Source of the DNA: Candidatus Hydrogenedentota bacterium
GTDB taxonomy: Bacteria; Hydrogenedentota; Hydrogenedentia; Hydrogenedentales; CAITNO01
DNA: 7,667 bases
Assembly: GCA_007124105.1 (NCBI GenBank)
Contig: SLFT01000178.1
Span: forward strand, 1-7,667
Reading direction: 5' to 3'
Both the position numbers and the translations under genes were made by a program. Numbering within the stretch: position 1 is the first letter of the stretch; each line of letters starts with the position of its first letter. The notes under the pieces were generated by a model, which saw only the letters and a program-made list of their open reading frames with translations, had not been told where the DNA came from and ran no database searches. Shown in pieces: positions 5,633 to 7,667 of this stretch.

Positions 5633-5977
5633 CATTATTCCTTCTATGTCTATTGCCGTATAATGTCGTAACTGGCTATCAATAGACCTCAAAAGTGGAT
5701 TGTAGGTGACGGCAACGTGCTACAGCAGAACAGATGGTTCCGCTTCGCTTCACCCACCCTTGTACGCAAAATTTTTCGTTCAAAAGACGTCATGCCAGCC
5801 AGTTGCGACGCGTTTTGCTCAGGCCGCCGGCTGACAACATGCCGGAACATGTCGAAACGGACGATGGGATATACCGCCTGGCGAGCCGTGGTCGTAAAAT
5901 CCACGGGCGTAAAACCAACAAATGCCTGCGCCCATAGGGCGCAGGCTGGGATGCGGTTACACAATTCAGGGGATATG
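5633..5977. other. Intergenic region between rplS and the YkgJ gene
   Basis: This 345-base stretch contains the rplS-side terminator (5911-5946). A minus-strand frame (5689-5988, GTG start, 99 codons) runs through the terminator hairpin and overlaps the end of rplS, so I do not call it. A TATAAT-like sequence on the plus strand near 5660 has no suitable -35 and no gene behind it. I see nothing else. Confidence 0.55.
5911..5946 (-). terminator. Intrinsic terminator of the rimM-trmD-rplS operon
   Basis: GCCTGCGCCC (5924-5933) and GGGCGCAGGC (5937-5946) form a perfect 10-bp GC-rich stem with a 3-nt loop. In the minus direction the stem is followed by ATTTGTTGGTTTT (5923-5911), an interrupted T tract. 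It begins 31 nt past the rplS stop. The opposite direction lacks a T tract, so it works one way. Confidence 0.8.
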
Positions 5978-6337
5978 TCAGGTGGCACGGCCTCGCGCTT
6001 TTACACGGGCGGACTTACCGACGCGATCGCGCAGGTAATAGAGTTTAGCGCGCCGCACACGGCCTTCACGAGCGACCACCACTTTTGCGATACGCGGCGA
6101 ATGCAGCGGGAACACACGTTCAACGCCTTCGCCGAAAGCGACGCGACGCACAGTAAACGTGGCTGTGGGACTTTCCGCGCCCTTGCGCGCGATGACCACG
6201 CCTTCAAATACCTGAATGCGTTCTTTTTCTCCCTCAACAATGCGGAAATGTACGCGCACCGTATCGCCAATATTGAACTTGGGCACGTCCTGGGGCGCTT
6301 TACACTGTTCTTTTGCGTATTCCTGCACTATGTTCAC
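5978..6337 (-). CDS. rplS: 50S ribosomal protein L19
   Basis: This 119-residue protein is full length for bacterial L19 (about 115-120), which sits at the 30S-50S interface of the ribosome. Family segments are FNIGDTVRVHFRIVEGEKER (22-41), QVFEGVVIARKG (43-54), FTVRRVAFGEGVERVFPLHS (61-80), then RRAKLYYLRDRVGK and a basic C-terminal end. The GTG start at 6337 is chosen because AAGGAG lies 8 nt upstream and because it overlaps the trmD stop as GTGA, a normal arrangement for coupled translation. The frame stays open further upstream into trmD, but that part has no L19 similarity. It is the last gene of the rimM-trmD-rplS operon and is followed by a strong terminator. Confidence 0.97.
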   Translation of the reverse strand: MNIVQEYAKEQCKAPQDVPKFNIGDTVRVHFRIVEGEKERIQVFEGVVIARKGAESPTATFTVRRVAFGEGVERVFPLHSPRIAKVVVAREGRVRRAKLYYLRDRVGKSARVKARGRAT

Positions 6338-7086
6338 GACTCGTTCTCCTTTTCCGTCATCGGCGTTTCTGCGCCGATTTCGGCTAGTAATTTCAGGTCT
6401 TCTTCCGACAACTGTTGCAACAACTCGGGCCGGCGCGCGCATGTTGCGCGAAGCGCTTCCTTGCGTCGCCACCGTTGTATGGCCGCATGGTTGCCTTCGA
6501 GCAACACAGACGGCGCGGCATCTCCCCGGAACAGAGACGGACGCGTATATTGCGGAGGCCCGAGCAGCCCGTGGTAGAACGAATCGGTATCCACCGATTC
6601 CCACTTGCCGACCACGCCGGGCAACATACGGCTCACCGCTTCGACAACCACCAGCGCGGCGACCTCGCCGCCGCTGAGCACATAATCGCCAATGGATATC
6701 TCATCCGTGACCACCTGCTTCGAAACCCGTTCGTCCACCCCTTCGTAACGCGCGCAAATAAGCGTCATGTCGCGCAAACCGGCCAGTTCACGCGCCACCT
6801 GCTGCGTAAACACGCGTCCTCGGGGCGATAATAATATCACATGTTCCAGGGAATTAACATTGATTAAACTGTCTATCGCTTCAACAAGCGGCTCGCACCG
6901 CATCACCATGCCGGCGCCGCCGCCATAGGGCGTATCGTCTACAGTACGCCGCCGATCATGGGCAAAATCGCGCGGATTCGTTAACGCCACCGTCAACAAA
7001 CCCGCGTCCAAAGCGCGTCCCAGCACACCAATGCGCAACATTGGCGCCAGCGCCTCGGGAAACAATGTGAGGACATCAATCCTCAT
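6334..7086 (-). CDS. trmD: tRNA (guanine-37-N1) methyltransferase
   Basis: This 250-residue enzyme methylates N1 of G37 next to the anticodon in tRNAs reading CNN codons, using S-adenosylmethionine, and prevents +1 frameshifting. It is a SPOUT-class dimer. The sequence shows DDTPYGGGAGMVM (50-62), LSPRGR (86-91), CARYEGVDERV (111-121), the trefoil-knot stretch DEISIGDYVLSGGEVAALV (128-146), SRMLPGVVG (152-160) and GPPQYTRP (176-183). R153 and D168 line up with the catalytic Arg and Asp described for the E. coli enzyme. Length is normal. The ATG has AGGA 6 nt upstream and lies 8 nt after the rimM stop. The stop overlaps the rplS GTG start by 4 nt. No sign of damage. Confidence 0.97.
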   Translation of the reverse strand: MRIDVLTLFPEALAPMLRIGVLGRALDAGLLTVALTNPRDFAHDRRRTVDDTPYGGGAGMVMRCEPLVEAIDSLINVNSLEHVILLSPRGRVFTQQVARELAGLRDMTLICARYEGVDERVSKQVVTDEISIGDYVLSGGEVAALVVVEAVSRMLPGVVGKWESVDTDSFYHGLLGPPQYTRPSLFRGDAAPSVLLEGNHAAIQRWRRKEALRATCARRPELLQQLSEEDLKLLAEIGAETPMTEKENES

Positions 7087-7094
7087 AAGCTGTC

Positions 7095-7655
7095 CTACGT
7101 CGCGACTTGCGACGAGTTTCCGTCACGGTCATCGCCTTCGAACACCAGAAACGGCGTCGGATCATTTACGGTCATGACGCCCGCTTCCAGATCAATATCC
7201 CTTATAAACGCATCTGTAAAGGGTGCGACGGCCATAATCATATCAGCGCATTGCAACCGTATTACGCCGCCGGCGGCCGTATCCAACGTCTCCACAACAG
7301 AACCAACAAAAACGCCCGTCGCCGTGACAACACGCATCCCCGTCAGTTCGTGCAGCATGGGAAACGCATCAGCATGAGAACGCCGTGAAACCGCCGGTAC
7401 CATCACATTGGCGCCCTTCAACCCGGCCGCCATGTCGCGGCTAACGCCCGGCGTTAATTCAACTATCGCGTCCACGCCGCTTACGCGCACATTTGACACG
7501 CGCAGTTGTAAGGGCGCATCCGCACCCACTGCCAGCCACAGATGCTCACGGTCAGCAAACTCATGCTCATTGCCGGCCGCCATGGAAACGCACATCCGTC
7601 GCCGCGCCACATTTACCGCAGCAACCTTGCCAATATGCAGCCACGCATCGGGCAT
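7095..7655 (-). CDS. rimM: Ribosome maturation factor RimM (16S rRNA processing)
   Basis: This 186-residue protein assists assembly of the 30S head by binding S19. It has the usual two parts: an N-terminal beta barrel (about 1-88, starting WLHIGKVAAV) and a C-terminal PRC barrel (about 100-175). The latter includes GMRVVTATGVFVGSVVETL and the closing stretch APFTDAFIRDIDLEAGVMTV. Length is typical. The N-terminal half is divergent: the common HGxxGE segment after the first strand is not recognisable. Identity therefore rests on the PRC half plus the conserved position ahead of trmD and rplS. The ATG at 7655 follows an in-frame TAA at 7664-7662; the few bases available upstream show no clear ribosome binding site. 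In many bacteria rpsP and a KH-domain gene lie directly upstream, beyond this window. Confidence 0.9.
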   Translation of the reverse strand: MPDAWLHIGKVAAVNVARRRMCVSMAAGNEHEFADREHLWLAVGADAPLQLRVSNVRVSGVDAIVELTPGVSRDMAAGLKGANVMVPAVSRRSHADAFPMLHELTGMRVVTATGVFVGSVVETLDTAAGGVIRLQCADMIMAVAPFTDAFIRDIDLEAGVMTVNDPTPFLVFEGDDRDGNSSQVAT

Positions 7656-7667
7656 AACGGGTTATTC

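Noticed and set aside
5689..5988. 99-codon minus-strand frame between rplS and the YkgJ gene
   Set aside because: It overlaps the end of rplS, runs through the rplS terminator hairpin, and has no ribosome binding site or family resemblance.
5717..6577. 286-codon plus-strand frame
   Set aside because: Antisense to rplS and the end of trmD and crosses the terminator; an artefact of open antisense frames.
1..7667. CRISPR array, tRNA, rRNA or insertion sequence
   Set aside because: No regularly spaced repeats, tRNA-like cloverleaf, rRNA segments, transposase motifs or terminal inverted repeats were seen.

Overview
The window reads as a chromosomal segment of a Gram-negative-type, uncultured-looking bacterium. 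Every convincing gene lies on the minus strand. Translation signals are ordinary bacterial ones (AAGGAG-type ribosome binding sites, ATG and GTG starts, overlapping start/stop codons). The mix of a DUF6807 'PmoA-like' protein, a 2TM-domain protein, a YkgJ cysteine-cluster protein and a conserved rimM-trmD-rplS block would fit the Planctomycetota/Verrucomicrobiota/Hydrogenedentota or FCB neighbourhood. This placement is inferred from family distribution only and is weak.

Reading in the direction of transcription (right to left): (1) 7655-5978 is the conserved translation block rimM-trmD-rplS, with an 8-nt gap between rimM and trmD and a GTGA overlap between trmD and rplS. It is closed by a strong hairpin terminator at 5911-5946. 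(2) 5632-4037 holds a YkgJ-family CxxCxxCC protein and a HAD-family phosphatase with a likely promoter of its own. A 17-bp-arm inverted repeat follows the HAD gene. (3) 3835-2888 encodes a probably exported DUF6807 protein. (4) 2522-1 is an accessory-looking region. It has two closely related stand-alone E2-type acyltransferases (2-oxo acid dehydrogenase acyltransferase fold, no lipoyl domain); the second is cut by the window edge. Between them lies a two-gene operon encoding a ribbon-helix-helix/zinc-ribbon protein and a 2TM membrane protein.

The translation block is housekeeping. The most interesting part is the left third. The RHH/zinc-ribbon gene has a textbook sigma70-type promoter (TTGACT-17-TACAAT) overlaid by two GTATAC half-sites in a 30-bp interrupted palindrome, and the RHH gene is coupled to the 2TM gene through a TAATG overlap. 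This suggests a small autoregulated DNA-binding/membrane protein pair placed between duplicated acyltransferases. What the pair does cannot be read from the sequence. Several intergenic inverted repeats (243-298, 2649-2670, 2861-2876, 3980-4034) are recorded separately.
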